From Molossus alvarezi (Eukaryota > Chordata > Mammalia > Chiroptera > Molossidae), in the NCBI GenBank assembly GCA_037176705.1, contig CM073896.1:21464708-21528707 (forward strand): 64,000 bases of DNA. The letters are read 5' to 3'. Made by a program: the position numbers and the translations under genes. Shown here piece by piece: positions 43,239-59,261 of this stretch (position 1 is its first letter; the number at the start of each line of letters is the position of its first letter). Under the pieces are notes generated by a model, which saw nothing but the letters and a program-made list of their open reading frames with translations, was not told the DNA's origin and made no database searches.

Positions 43239-46200
43239 AAAAGGACAATTTAGATTTATAAGGATCATTTAGAGGAATTTTGACATGAAGATTTTTTACT
43301 TTAGAGACATCTTAGCACAAAAAGGAGACAGTCTAGTTTTACATGTGAAAAAGGGAGACATGTGAGACAGTTTGCATTATTTTAACCAGCTATAAAAATG
43401 TGTGTGTGTATCAGAAACAGTTTTCTTCATCTGATCCTTTTCTTCACGCATAGAGAAGATAAATAGCTTTTGACAATCAAAATTTCACATTTTTCTGAAA
43501 TTGGCTCCTTCAAACTTCTCTTATTTTATTTTTTCTTTCTCACTTTATCCTCTCTTGGAAAACTCTGGATATTAATTAATCAAAAATGAAAATATTGCCA
43601 TGTGTTCACTCTAAAAATATCTATTTTAGATAAGTGAATAGCAACTGTCTTCTGAAAAAAAATGAAGAAAAAAGTAAGCTAAATTTATTTTGCATAAAAA
43701 ACCTGCAGCTAGGTAAAGTAATTGAGTAATGGTCTCCTTCTCTAGGTAAAAGAAAGAAAGAAGAAAGACCACTAGTTCTACAAAATGAGGAAGAAAGTTC
43801 AAATATGATTTAAAGAGTCTTTAAAATTAAGTTTTATAAACACTCAAGTTTGTAAATTGTGTTAAAAATTTGTGCCTGTAATATTTGAGTTAAGTAGGTG
43901 CATATCAGAAGCTAATAAATATAAATCTCTTCTTCCATGTTTTACTAAGTAAATTAATGTCAACAAAATAATCAGGTTTATATAAGATTATGGCTAAACA
44001 TCTAGTGAAGTAACTTTTTAAAATTTTCTACATCAAAGAAGCTATCGTTGTTCTCACAATAGTTTAAGATTTCAAATATGTAAAATAATATTAAATAAAT
44101 TTATAATAATAAATATCTATTAAAACGTTATAGCTCATAAATTATAATAATTCTTTGAATATAAGGGAATTCTATGTTGACTTTAATTATTTTTAAATTC
44201 TTAATAAAATTTAAGACCTTTGACTAATATTAAACTGCTAGTAAATAATATTGGATGTTTTTATTCAAAAGTAATTAGTGAATAAAACTCCAGCTGCTCA
44301 CAAAAGGAAACTGACCAACATTCAGCCAGGACCTCAAAACTGGGCAATGACAGTATTACAAAATCAAACTATTTTTTACCCTCTTTCAGTGTGGTCCAAT
44401 CAGCCAACATGATTTACTGAAAATTTGGCTGAAGTCTCAAATCCTATGTTGGGCAATTTCACTCAGAATTTCTGAGACTGTCTCTCCGGTACATGTTCCA
44501 TCTGTGATAATCCTGGCAAAAATCTTTCATTAGGGAGATAAAGTTTCTCTCTCTCTCTCTCAAGTAGGTAGGAGAGCATCAGTTTTTGTATAAACTCACA
44601 GGTTCATAATTCCAGACTCCTCTCCTGTTGTCTATAAAAACCACTTGTGTACATGCATGGATGATCAACTGCCTCTCATTATCTTTCTGAGAATGGGTAT
44701 ACAAAACAAATATGGTTATTGCTGTGATTAGCAAGAGTCTGATTTTAATGTGGATACCACGTTTGCTTTCAGAATAATTTAAATAAACATAGGTACTAAC
44801 GTTTTATCCAATGTTGCTCATCATCCACCAACCCCATTGTCCTTATTGACCACATTCAACAGTGGAAACTGAGAGAGCAAATGACCCTTAAAAGCTGTCA
44901 CAGTTACCTAATGTTATTATAGAGTTTCACTGAGCTGTGGCTCAATTTATACTTTTCTCAAGAATAAAGTCCAGATCCCTTGTGTGACCGTTAACCAAAA
45001 ATTGGAAATTACCCTGCTACTAGACTTCTCTTTTACCTACTGGAAGGGACATCATTGGATAGTGTTCACACAAACACTGCACTGAAAATCGGAGGAATTG
45101 ACTCTTGGGTTTCTGTCCCTTAATGAAAAGCCAGTTTATACTTCCAGGACTTCAATGCTTACCAGAGATCCCAGTAATAAAGATTCTCAAACGGCGAAAT
45201 GTTAAATATTCGAGAACCAGCACCCCCAACACCAGGAGCCAATAATTACCACATCTTTTAAAAAACTCATTCTCCCTCCACTTCTTCTAATTGTTTCCCT
45301 TTTCTATTGGTTTACGATTCTATTTATCTTGAGTTGTTTTCATGTTGTAACATTCAATTAGATAGCAAGGTTGAAGCTGATTTTCACATTTTCCACATTA
45401 ACTGATTCACTTTCAAACTAGTAGGTCTCTTCTACACTTTTGGGGATGAAATGAATATGTTAGGAAGTCATGCTTTATGTTGTGTTTCTCCAATAATGTC
45501 AGTTATTGCACAGAAACTTTACTTTTTATATTAGCAGAGTAAGGATTATAATAAATAAATTACAAGTGAGACTCTTTTCATTTCTTCATGCAGAAAAATG
45601 TATCTTGAACATGGGCTCTGAAAATAACCAAACAATTTTTTTTATTTTAAATGCATTTTAATTATCTCATGGTTAGTATCTTAATGTGGAAGCATGTTGG
45701 ACAAGTTCACTCCTACTGCAGGATGATTTAACAGGGGGATTGTGCTGATTACCATCTGCACCATTTAAAGCAGAGACAGTTTAAAAAGCAATATTCCCTG
45801 AAGATAAGGACTCTGCAAAGGCATGAAACTCCAAAGAAATCCCTGAACAAGCTGAATTATAGCAGATGATTTTCTTTAACTTTTGTCAGTGGGGGGGACT
45901 AAGGAAAAACTGAGAAAATAATTGATTCTTCCAGTTTATGCACTTGTTTGGTTGTTTTAGAGTTAAGCCATCAACAAAATGTGTTTTTTCGTTTTTTTTC
46001 AATTTCTTAATAGAGGATCAGAGTTCATTAATAGTGTAACCAATTAAGACATCTAATTATTTTAACCAGCAGGGCCATAACCCAATTTAGCCTATTAATA
46101 ACACAGTTATAGCTACATGTTGCTCTGCAACATCGAAATTGTTATCAAAATTATGTTTCCCTAAACTCTGACATTCTTTGTTGAATTTTGCCTTTGTTTT

Positions 46201-47373
46201 AAATGTTAATTCAACACGAATGCAGATTTTTAGATTGTTAATATATACATCATTTATTCTATTATTTTAAAAAATGTTATATTTTATACTATGAAAACTT
46301 AAAATAATTCATCTAATTTGATGATTCTACTTGAATGAACCTCCACAATGAGTATCAACTTTGTGAAGAATAAATATAAGCAGAATATCAATAATCTTTA
46401 TTTGTTCATTTATTCAAACTGCATTTTTAAGTGCTTATTATATGTTAGGCACAAAGTATATGTTTTTAAATGAATAGCATTTAGTTCCTGCCTGTTACCT
46501 TATTTAAAGCAGTTTTCAATGAAATTATGAAATAGAAAACTGAGTCAAGGAGTCAAATATTCAGTTTTGGAACTTTTATCTATGGGGAATAGTGATACAT
46601 CTCAGCTACCTGCAACAAACCAGTTATGTTTTAGAAATTTTTTTGGATTCTCTGAGTAATATCATTAATTTGGTTGAGAAATAATGTGGAAACTCCTTTG
46701 CAAAGAAATATTTGGTTGTTTTGCAGAATGGATCACCCTAAAATTTGATTTGGATGTTGTAGCTAATGACACTGGACCCACCAAGACAACAGAAGGTCTG
46801 ACCTTCACACAGAGACTCCTAAGGAGATCAGATTGTGCAAACAGGTAGGAGGTGACTTGGTCAAAGCAGAAGGAGTATTATCAGAGGAGAGGAGTTAAGG
46901 GGCCATTCTCATGCTCTGGCTTGAGATTTGTGAGGTTTAAATTTCCTACCTGAGATTTGTGAGGTTCCAGCTCTTCTATCAATCTGTCCAGAGTGGGATC
47001 GAATGAGAAACAAGGTCCAGGTGTAAAAAGAAGTCAATAATCAAGCATCATAAATGTGTTCATCAAGTAAAATGCATCTGATACAACATCTTCAGGCTGA
47101 ACAATGTGGCTCATTTTTTAAAAGTGCACAGCATCTCAAAAAGGACACAAGCATTGAAACCAGGCAGACATAGTATTTAAATTCATTCTCGACTTCAATG
47201 TAGTCATGTGATTTTGACTGATTCATTTTATATGATTAGATTCAATGTTTTTTCTTCTATCGGATGGAGTTGATATTTAACACACATTGCGAGGTCACAC
47301 GCCCATTGGTGTGGAGGATAATAACCCTCGTGGTGAGGGTAAGGCAGCACATATCAAGCTTTTGACAAATATT
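43239..47373. other. 4.1-kb stretch almost free of recognisable repeats
   Basis: AT-rich, with no L1, Ves SINE or LTR that I can recognise; only a weak ancient trace at 46400-46500 and a short direct repeat (GAGATTTGTGAGGTT at about 46922 and 46953). No exon with convincing coding bias was found. Confidence 0.5.
46400..46500 (+). repeat. Possible ancient repeat trace
   Basis: AAGTGCTTATTATATGTTAGG, CACAAAGTATATG, ATTTAGTTCCTGCCTG resemble the old 'ctactatgtgccaggcac...tccctgcc' repeat also suspected at 8105-8260. Confidence 0.3.
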
Positions 47374-47386
47374 TTACTTTTTATTT

Positions 47387-47630
47387 ATTTATTTATCCTC
47401 AACCAAGGACATTTTTGCATTTATCTTCAGATACAGTAGGAGGGAGAGAGGGGGGAAGGGAGGGAGAGGATCGATGTGACAGAGACACATCAAGTGGCTG
47501 CCACCCACACGATCCCAACCGGGGCCAAGGACAAACTGCAACTGAGGTATGTGCCCTTAGCAGGAACTTAACCTGGGACTCTTTGGTCCACGGGCCGATG
47601 CTCTAACTGCTGAGACAAACCAGCCAGAGC
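47387..47630 (-). mobile_element. Ves-type SINE, tail type B
   Basis: Minus strand: head GCTCTGGCTGGTTTGTCTCAG, TATGTGCCCTTAGCAGGAAC on the plus strand, TTGATGTGTC body and a type-B tail (plus-strand ATCCTCAACCAAGGACATTT). Repeats TTACTTTTTATTT (47374-47386) and TTGCTTTTTATTT (47631-47643), one mismatch. Confidence 0.92.
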
Positions 47631-47799
47631 TTGCTTTTTATTTTATTTTTTTGAAATAAATACTAGTAATTATGATTCTTGATATTTATTTGCAAAGATT
47701 ATTATTTATACGATAAATCTAAGTATCCCATGAGTGATGGAGTCTCAGCTCTAAAAGTCAACGGACTTCAGCATGAAACAGATCTCAGTATGGGCAGAG

Positions 47800-48038
47800 G
47801 GTGCAAGAATTATGGCTGCCTCATTAGATATAGCTGGGTAGGAATAAGTGTACAGTCAATAACTATGTATGATGCCAGATGGGCACTAGGTTTATTGTGG
47901 GGATGCCTTGATAAGTTATATAAATGTCTAACTACTATGCTCTACACCTAAAACTAACATAATATTAAATATCAACAGTAATTGAAAAATAAGTAAAACA
48001 AGAAAAAGATAACGGTTAAAAAAAAAAAAAAAAAAAAA
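47800..48038 (+). mobile_element. Old L1 3' end with A-tail
   Basis: TATAAATGTCTAACTACTATG, CTACACCTAAAACTAACATA and ATTAAATATCAACAGTAATTG are the L1 3'-UTR signature seen also at 4350-4441, followed by an A-rich stretch including about 20 A at 48018-48037. The 5' limit is uncertain. Confidence 0.65.
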
Positions 48039-48326
48039 CAAGAGAGAGAAAGAATGGGGAATGCCAAAACTGAAGAAGAAAATGTTTGTATACAGTTCTT
48101 AGAACCTAGACCTCTGTGAATAGAGTTTGAGAAATAACCAAGAAATATTAGATCTTAGATGATTCAAGATCAACTCTTCTTAACTATTAGTATAAAAATT
48201 TATCTGAAGTAAAAAGTTTTAATATATGACTTTTTAATGAAATTTAGAGCCATATTTTACATTCTTTTTTTGGTAAAAGTATATTGTTTTCTAATTATAT
48301 AAACTTAAAAATTTATTAAAATTGAT

Positions 48327-49353
48327 AGGAAAAATGGCAGCGTAGTGAATGGACCTACACAGACCATCTCCCAGGACCAAACTGGATTTACAACAAAAAT
48401 AAAGGCAAATCGTCATGTAGGGGCAACCGAAAGACACCTTGGAGGACCACATAACCAGGGACACTGACTCAATCCTGGTAGGCTTGCAAGGATGCAAGAG
48501 GGGGCCGGGATCCCACGGTCCTCAGCAGCCTGGGTGGGGAGCAGAGGACTCTGTGGGAAGCTGCTGCTGCCACCTCGGCTGCGACCCCGGCTGAGTCCTG
48601 CGAACTCTGCATGCTAAGCCCTGGGCTGGTGCCGCACAGACTCCCTGGGACCAGAGGACTCTGCTGGAGGCTGCTGCCACCTAGGCAGTGTCCCGCTATC
48701 GCAGCTAGTCCTCGGGTTTCTGCTGGCCCTTGGCTGGTGCCACAGCCGCGGCTGCCCTTGGCTGGAAGCAGGCACCCTTGGTTAAAAGTCCCAGGCGGCT
48801 CCATGACACAGAGTCTTGACAGAGGCTAAATTGGCAGCAGCCACTCAACTTGGGCTCTGGCAGAGGGAAGGCAGACTGGACTGGAACTGTGTAGGGACAC
48901 TAGGGTTTTGGAGGGTGTTAAGAGCTTTCGCTGAGTGTAGCCACGCAGGACTATGGTGATTTTACTCCTTCCCAGGGCACTGGGGAGAGGATGAGGCCCC
49001 TTCCTCAGAGATTCAACCCCACCTGGTGGCCATTGAAATGCTAATTGAGGCCCATTAACAACCAGCAGCTGCCCAACCCTCAGGAAATCCTCTTACACTG
49101 AGCACCTGAGGGAGTTTTTCAGGCAACTCAGAAACCAAGGGTCTTCAGGTGACCTCTACTAATAGTCTCCAGGCATTAAAAGCTAGAGGATAAAAACCAT
49201 TCCCTGGGCTAGCAACACTAACCAGAAAAGCTAAGACTTGACGGTGGTGTTTAAAGTGGGTCCTCCCTGGCTCATCCAAACCCAGGAGAGAAAGCCACAA
49301 ACAACAGAACATCAAAACCCACAGGGAAAATTTGGCAGACTCCAAAGACCACT
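48327..49353 (+). promoter_or_regulatory. Older L1 5' UTR with an internal tandem unit
   Basis: About 200 bp longer than the 5' UTRs of the two younger full-length L1s. The excess lies between CCCACGGTCC and CCCAGGCGGCTCC and contains two imperfect units of about 110 bp starting at CAGAGGACTCTG (48542 and 48652), each ending with a GGCTGGTGCC motif. It starts with a YY1-like AAAATGGCAGC. Confidence 0.7.
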
Positions 49354-50269
49354 GTGATAGCCAAAATGGTGAAAAACAAAAACAAAAGCCAAATGAAAGA
49401 ACAAGAGACACCTATCAATGATAAGATAAATGAAGTGCAGTTAAGCAAGTTAACAGAACTACAATTTAGAGCCATAATGTTGAGGAAGCTCAAAAGAATG
49501 TGTAAGGACATGAGCACCATGAGTAAAGACATAGAAATGTTGAAAATCGACCAGTTGGAAATTAAAAACCAACAGAAAGAAATGAAGAATGACATATCAG
49601 AAATGAAAAACACATTGGAAGGTCTAAAAAGCAGAGTGGGGGAAGCTGAGGACTGGATCAGTGAATTAGAAGACAAGGTAGAAAAAATCAACCAATCAGA
49701 AAACCAAAAGGAAAAAAAAAATGATTAAAAAACAGCTTAAGAGAACTGTGGGACAACCGGAAATGGAATAATATTTGAATCATAGGAGGCACTGAAGAAG
49801 AAAAATATAAGCAAGTGTTAGAGTATATATTCAAAGAAATAGTGACAGAAAACTTTCCTTATTTGGTGAAGGAAGAAGGCATTCAAGTTCAAGAAGCACA
49901 GAGAGCCCCAAGTAAGAAGAACCCAAACAGGCCCACACCAAGACACATAGTAATCAAACTGCCAAAAGTTAAAGACAAAGAGAGAATCCTAAAAACAGCA
50001 AGAGATAAGGAACAGGTTACCTACAAAGGAAACCCCATAAGGCTCTCAGCTGACTTCTCACAAGAAACACTACAGGCCAGAAGGGAAAGGCATGAAGTAA
50101 TCAAAGTCATGAAAAACAAGGATCTGAATCCAAGACTACTCTACCCAGCAAGGCTATCATTCAAAATAGAAGGTCAAAAAAGAGCTTCCCAGACAAAAAA
50201 AAAAAAAGGCTAAGGGAATACATTAGCACCAAACCAGCACTGCAAGAAATGTTTAAAGGACTGCTGTAA
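49354..50269 (+). pseudogene. L1 ORF1 relic with one extra coiled-coil heptad
   Basis: Opens with MIAKMVKNKNKSQMKEQ and is readable to about 49728 and again from 49815 to 50213. The frame breaks at the A-rich run near 49710-49725 and again in the A run near 50200. Relative to the intact ORF1 it has seven more residues between RKL and DIEMLK (RMCKDMSTMSK), exactly one heptad. Confidence 0.9.
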
Positions 50270-50314
50270 TTACCAGGAGAAAGGGGAAGAAAAATAGAAC
50301 CACACTAAACAAAA

Positions 50315-54112
<3,798 letters not shown>

Positions 54113-54360
54113 TGAACATAACAGTCTGAGGAATGGGATAGTTCCAAAGAGGCGGAAGCGGGGTACAGACTGACAATCCCCAAAATGGGGGGGGTGGGGG
54201 GGAGAGATAAACCACAGAACTTATATGCATGTGTGCATGAACAGTGGACATGGACAACAAACTGGGGAAGGGGCAGGGAGGGAGGGGGAGGGGGGAATCA
54301 GTGGGGAAAAAGGAGAAACATCTGTAACAAAATTAATTAATTTTTAAAAAGTTAGAGAAA

Positions 54361-54745
54361 TATTATTTTCCCCCATAATTCAATACATGCAGTGTTTTAT
54401 CACCCATGTTTACTAAGGCTTTGAAAGTCGAACACACGCTACCTGTGATCAGCATATGTGAGCAACGAAGCCCCTTTCCACACTCGCTTCCTGGACCTAA
54501 ATTCAGCCAGGCTCAGGGTCAGGGTGGTAGTGAGGGCAAAGCAGCCACAAATACAGTTCTTACTGCATGAAATAGAGACAGCGACACTGATCCCCCAAGG
54601 ATACATCACTCCATCCCATGCACATAGCACTACATACAATAAATTCCTTTATAACATTGTTTTAAGTGAAACAAAAATGTATAAAAGAATTTTATTTCAA
54701 ACCACTGGCCTGAATGGTCTGTAGAAATGGGTAGCTTGAATGAGA
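54361..54745. other. Unassigned DNA
   Basis: Short open frames on both strands without exon signals. No repeat recognised. Confidence 0.5.
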
Positions 54746-54760
54746 CTACAAGTGACTTTT

Positions 54761-54816
54761 TTTTTTTTTTTATCCTCACCCAAGGACATTTTACCATTTT
54801 TTGTTCATATAAAGTG

Positions 54817-54865
<49 letters not shown>

Positions 54866-55023
54866 CATTGACGTGAAAGGGACACATCAAGTGGCTGCCA
54901 CCTGCACAACCAACCAGGGCCGAGAACAAACTGCAACCGAGTATGTGCCCATAGCGGGAACTGAACCTGGGTCTCTCTGGACCACAGGCCGATGCTCTAA
55001 CCTCTGTGCCAAACCGGCCAGGG
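54761..55023 (-). mobile_element. Ves-type SINE, tail type B, with exact target duplication
   Basis: Minus strand: AGCCCTGGCCGGTTTGGCAC head, GGTTCAGTTCCCGC B box, type-B tail (plus-strand ATCCTCACCCAAGGACATTT) and a poly(A) tail. The exact 15-bp repeat CTACAAGTGACTTTT occurs at 54746-54760 and 55024-55038. It is among the youngest SINEs here. A GA tract lies at 54817-54862. Confidence 0.97.
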
Positions 55024-55039
55024 CTACAAGTGACTTTTA

Positions 55040-55900
55040 TTTTGTACTTTCTATAGGTTTTATGTTGTTGACAATTGCAATAAATATTATCATTGTATAT
55101 GTATTATTTCCATTGTTTCAAAGCAGGGCTGGAAAATATTTTTAAAGATAAGAGTAATTCCAATAGAATTTGAGACTCCAGTATTCTCTCAAATAGAATT
55201 GCTGTACTATGTGTTTTGAAATTATTTAGCTTCTCTGTTGTAACAGGTGCAAGGCTGGACAAGGAGAATACTATGAAAGATCCTTCTTGAAAAACTTACA
55301 ATATAAATTAGAGAATATGCAAATGTGATATTTTCTCATGCCCCCAAGAAATGAGAATTTGAGCATTCAAATTAAAGCACAAAGAAATATAAAGAATAAT
55401 TAAAATACAAAATGACAGAATAAAAATATGATAAAAGAATCATGTCCTTGTGAACACCATGAGATGTCAGAGTAATTGGGACCGATAAATTAGTCATTGA
55501 GTAAAAGTGAACCAGAAGAGTAAAGTGCATTAAGGAAATAGTAGAGTAAGAGAAAGCAACAACAAATTAAGTCTATTTTATTTAAAAGAGATAGAGGAAA
55601 ATTTATTGCCAAGATTGTTGGCTTCTTTGGTCACAGGAAAAAAATTGCTTCTGTGGTTGTTTGTATGCATATATTTGTTTATGCTAAAGATGTATCCCTA
55701 TATCTTTCATAATAAAATATCTATCATAATCAAATAGGATCGTGAATGTATAAATAGAAAGTGAAAATGATGAATTGTGTGTTTATAAACATAGCACAAA
55801 GGTATCTATTTCTGATGTATAGTTTCTAATATTGTGGTGAGATATTAAGTATAAGAGTATACTTTAGTGTGCTCAACTAAAGTATAGTGTATAAATATAT
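55040..55900. other. Unassigned AT-rich DNA
   Basis: Nothing supportable seen. Confidence 0.5.
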
Positions 55901-55906
55901 AGTATA

Positions 55907-56072
55907 GCCCTGGCTGGGCAGCTTTGTTGGTTAGAGCATCATCCTCATAAGCCAAGGTTGCAGATTCAGTACCTGATCAGAGCATATACAAGAAACAACC
56001 AATGAATGCATGAATAAGTGGAATAACAAATCAATGTTTCTCTCTCTCCAAAAATCAATAAAAAAATGTTTA
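55907..56072 (+). mobile_element. SINE of the same superfamily, short-body variant (type D)
   Basis: Head GCCCTGGCTGGGCAGCTTTG with a second-box-like GGTTGCAGATTCAGTACC. The body then reads GCATGAATAAGTGGAATAAC and AAATCAATGTTTCTCTCTC instead of the GCAGGAGGCAGCC core, with an AAAAATCAATAAAA tail. Only a weak AGTATA repeat (55901-55906, 56073-56078) is visible. Confidence 0.75.
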
Positions 56073-56079
56073 AGTATAA

Positions 56080-56712
56080 AGCATATAGGAAAAAAGTGTT
56101 AAAAGATTTTTTTAAAAAATCACTCTATTAAGTAATCGTTTATAGACAATAAGTATAACATGTTTCTAAAAGGATCTCAGAAAAACTTCCAATCTGGCAG
56201 TTTTTGTGTTGAAGATATTTAGGAGAAAACTTTTATGTTTGAAATTCTGAAAGGATTAACTGAGCTTTTGTAGGATAGACAAATTAAATCTGTCACCTAG
56301 CTAAACCTCAAATAAGTGTTTATACTGGAATCTATCATTAAAATGAGAATATTGAATAAAATACTCCATTTCCTTTTAGCTAAGTATATATTTTACATTT
56401 ATATAAACATTGTTAAAATGTATAGTTTAGAGAATAGAGAGAGAGAGCATATAGCTACTCAATAAGCAAAAGTAAACTAGTTGGATATTAACATATGCAC
56501 ATATGGACATGATTTAGAAACAAATACAGGGAGAGTATTAAGTAAGACTTTTCCCACTAAACGTAATATGGTTATTTTCACGAATGCATTGGCTATTATA
56601 ATATCTGTATTCTGATAGAAATAGCAATTTATCGTGTTCATGTCAATTCTCTTCCTTTAGTAAAATACATATTTACTGATTCTATTAATATTTAATTATT
56701 ACAAAATTTATA
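56080..56712. other. Unassigned AT-rich DNA
   Basis: Nothing supportable seen. Confidence 0.5.
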
Positions 56713-56725
56713 TTTTACCTTTTAA

Positions 56726-56941
56726 AAAAATGTTTTTATTGATTTTTTTTTATAGAGAGAGGAAGGGAGAGAAAGAAATATTGATGCAAGAGAGAAACAT
56801 CCATCAGCTGCCTCCCGCATGCCCCCTACTGGATATTGAGTCCACAACCCTGGCATGTGCACTGACCCTGAATCTAACTAGGAACTTTCAGTCCATAGGA
56901 TGATGCTCAATCCACTGAGCCACACCAGCTGGGTAATATAA
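56726..56941 (-). mobile_element. Ves-type SINE, tail type A, with exact target duplication
   Basis: Minus strand head CCCAGCTGGTGTGGCTCAGTG, core GCATGCGGGAGGCAGCTGAT and AATCAATAAAAA-type tail. The exact 12-bp repeat TTTACCTTTTAA flanks it at 56714-56725 and 56942-56953. Confidence 0.95.
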
Positions 56942-56959
56942 TTTACCTTTTAATAACTG

Positions 56960-57062
56960 AGTAGGTCACTCATTCAGCAGTGTTTTAGAGTCCACTATAT
57001 AAAGGGATTGTACTACTAAGACAGCAATGAATGAAATACAGATGGTGCTTGTCCCACTGTCT
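56960..57062 (+). repeat. Possible ancient repeat trace
   Basis: CATTCAGCAGTGTTTTAGAG, CTATATAAAGGGATTGTACT, AGACAGCAATGAATGAAATAC, GGTGCTTGTCCC follow the pattern of the old repeat suspected at 8105-8260. Weak. Confidence 0.3.
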
Positions 57063-57514
57063 TCCTATTTTATCCAAAACAAAACTCAGTAGGTCCCTAT
57101 TTCATTTATAAGGACATGTGATTTTATAGTGTCGGATTTATTATTTTTAAGTTAGAATCTCTCCATTTACCCAAATTTTTGACATTGCAGAACATATAAA
57201 ATTGGAAAGGATTATAACTTTTAAAAATACCTTAGACAATGATAAGATATAGGATGCCCTGAGATATACTGTGCTAAAAGGTGTTGGTTTCTGAGATTCA
57301 TAGATAAAGTTGTTCTAAGTTAAATGCAGCTTCCAACTAAACTGATAAGATATCCTTTAAATTTTTTCCTAAACATTAGGCAAAAGAGAATAGGGATTTA
57401 TTGTTCTCCTTTCTTACATCATGAGATGGTATACAACAGCCCTGAGCATTTGTTAGAAAAAATAGCTGTGAGACAGAGGAAGCATTAAGTTGAGCAGAGT
57501 TCAACAAAAATGTT

Positions 57515-57690
57515 AATTACCATTCATTGAGCATATTTAAGTGCCAAGAACTATTCTAAAAAAACTTGACATCTCTATGAATTAGGCATTATTATCACCC
57601 CGTTTTACAGACATGGAAATTGAGGCACTGAACATATAACTTGTCCAAATCATACAATTTAAATCAGAGCCAGCATTTAAACATCAGCAA
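57515..57690 (-). mobile_element. MIR SINE
   Basis: In the reverse orientation it matches the MIR order: CATTGAGCATATTTAAGTGCC, AAGAACTATTCTAA, CCTCTATGAATTAGGCATTAT-like, CACCCCGTTTTACAGACATGG, AAATTGAGGCACTGAAC, AACTTGTCCAAATCATACAA, AGAGCCAGCATTTAAAC. MIR is an ancient tRNA-derived SINE common to mammals. Confidence 0.85.
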
Positions 57691-58975
57691 TCTTGCTATG
57701 GATTTTTTTCTCTTTATATAACCTTTTAATAAATCTCAAATTGGAATCTGCCTCTCAGACCCCAGAAGGAGGGCCATGGGCAAATATCCCTAGTCCACTG
57801 TCTTGCAAGCAGTCAGTAAATAGTTGAGTTATGCATCACACCAAGATTAGACTAGCTGACCTCTGAAATGTCTTCCAATTTCAGTATTAGCTGACTCTAT
57901 GAATGTTAAATTAATGAATTTCACTAGACTACTGGGCTTCGAGCCAAGATACATTGAGGAGTTACCGTGTGGAAGGATGCCAGTCAGTAAGTGCCTTCAT
58001 AGATAGCAAAATGTGTTTGAGTCCATTCCAAGTAGGAAAGTCCAGGGCCTGAGACCTACCCACAATCACTTAGCTGTAAGTGGAATCCGTGCAATAACAG
58101 GCTGTCATTTACTGCTCTGTCTCTGTTCTCCGAATACAGTGTTCCGGCCCACGGCCCTAGTGGCTGGCCATCACAACTTCTCTTCCTTTCAGCTGATCCA
58201 TTAAATATCTGTCTCAACTTCTAGAAGGTCAAATTACTACAATTTCTAAGCTTTGAATTTACGGCAAGATCTGCTTATTCCAAAGAAACTATCTGAATGA
58301 AGTTGTGAACCATTGCTAAATCTAGGCTATGGGTTAATTTTAAAATTTTATTCTAGAAACCTGTATTTAGGTAATAGGATGGCATATGTAAATATTAATG
58401 TGAGAATTATTAAGTCACTATCTATATATATGCTGAGAAATGTATTTATTGTAGACATTCTGGTCTTAAGAACATGTGTTTTCATGGCAGGCCTTCTCTA
58501 ATGCAGAAAATTATGGGTGTTGATTTTATTTTAAAAGACTGGATAAGAACACTATAGAGAGTAAATGTATGATTGTTGAAAATATGAACAGAAAATTGAG
58601 TAAGTACTACTACTCCTTTACCAAAAATATCTTTAGTAAAAATCCCAGACTTAGATAATATCTCATTAAATTTGCTGACTAGGAATTAGGAGGATTCTTT
58701 TAAAGCAGGTACCTTTATTAAAGGGAAATGGATCAATTGAATCAGCTCTATTCCAGTGATTCTAATTATTAGACTTAATTATTTCCCACAACGAATCCTC
58801 ACAGTACGGTTCAAAAAGTTCAAAAGTGTCTCTGCCCTTCAGGTTCAAACCAGATAATCTGTAAAGAACAGCTTGTCCTGGGCAAACATAAGAACCTGCT
58901 CTGCTTGGAGTTTTCTGAAAGAGTTGTGATATTTTTTGCTCTTTGTTCACATCCATTGTTCTCTCTGCATTGGTC
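57691..58975. other. Unassigned DNA
   Basis: No gene recognised; several short open frames without supporting features. Confidence 0.5.
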
Positions 58976-58991
58976 CGTCACTCTTTTCTTT

Positions 58992-59209
58992 TTTTAAAAA
59001 AACAATTTTTTTTTTCTTTATTGATTTTATAGAGAGAGGGAGAGAGAGACAGAAATATCGATGAGGGAGAACATCAATTGGCCATCTCCTGCATGCCCCC
59101 CACTGGGGATTGGGCCCACAATCTGGGCATGTGCCTTGACCAGGAATCGAACTGGCCACCTCTCAGTGCATGGGTTGACGCTCAGCCACTGAGCCACACC
59201 AACCGTGCA
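58992..59209 (-). mobile_element. Ves-type SINE, tail type A
   Basis: Minus strand head GCACGGTTGGTGTGGCTCAG with B box GGTTCGATTCCTGGTCAAGG-like sequence, a well-preserved core and an AAAATCAATAAAG tail. Repeats GTCACTCTTTTCTTT (58977-58991) and GTCACCCTTTTCTTT (59210-59224), one mismatch. Confidence 0.95.
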
Positions 59210-59261
59210 GTCACCCTTTTCTTTATCTGGGTCACTATGTTTGTCTTTCTGAAATGGCCAC

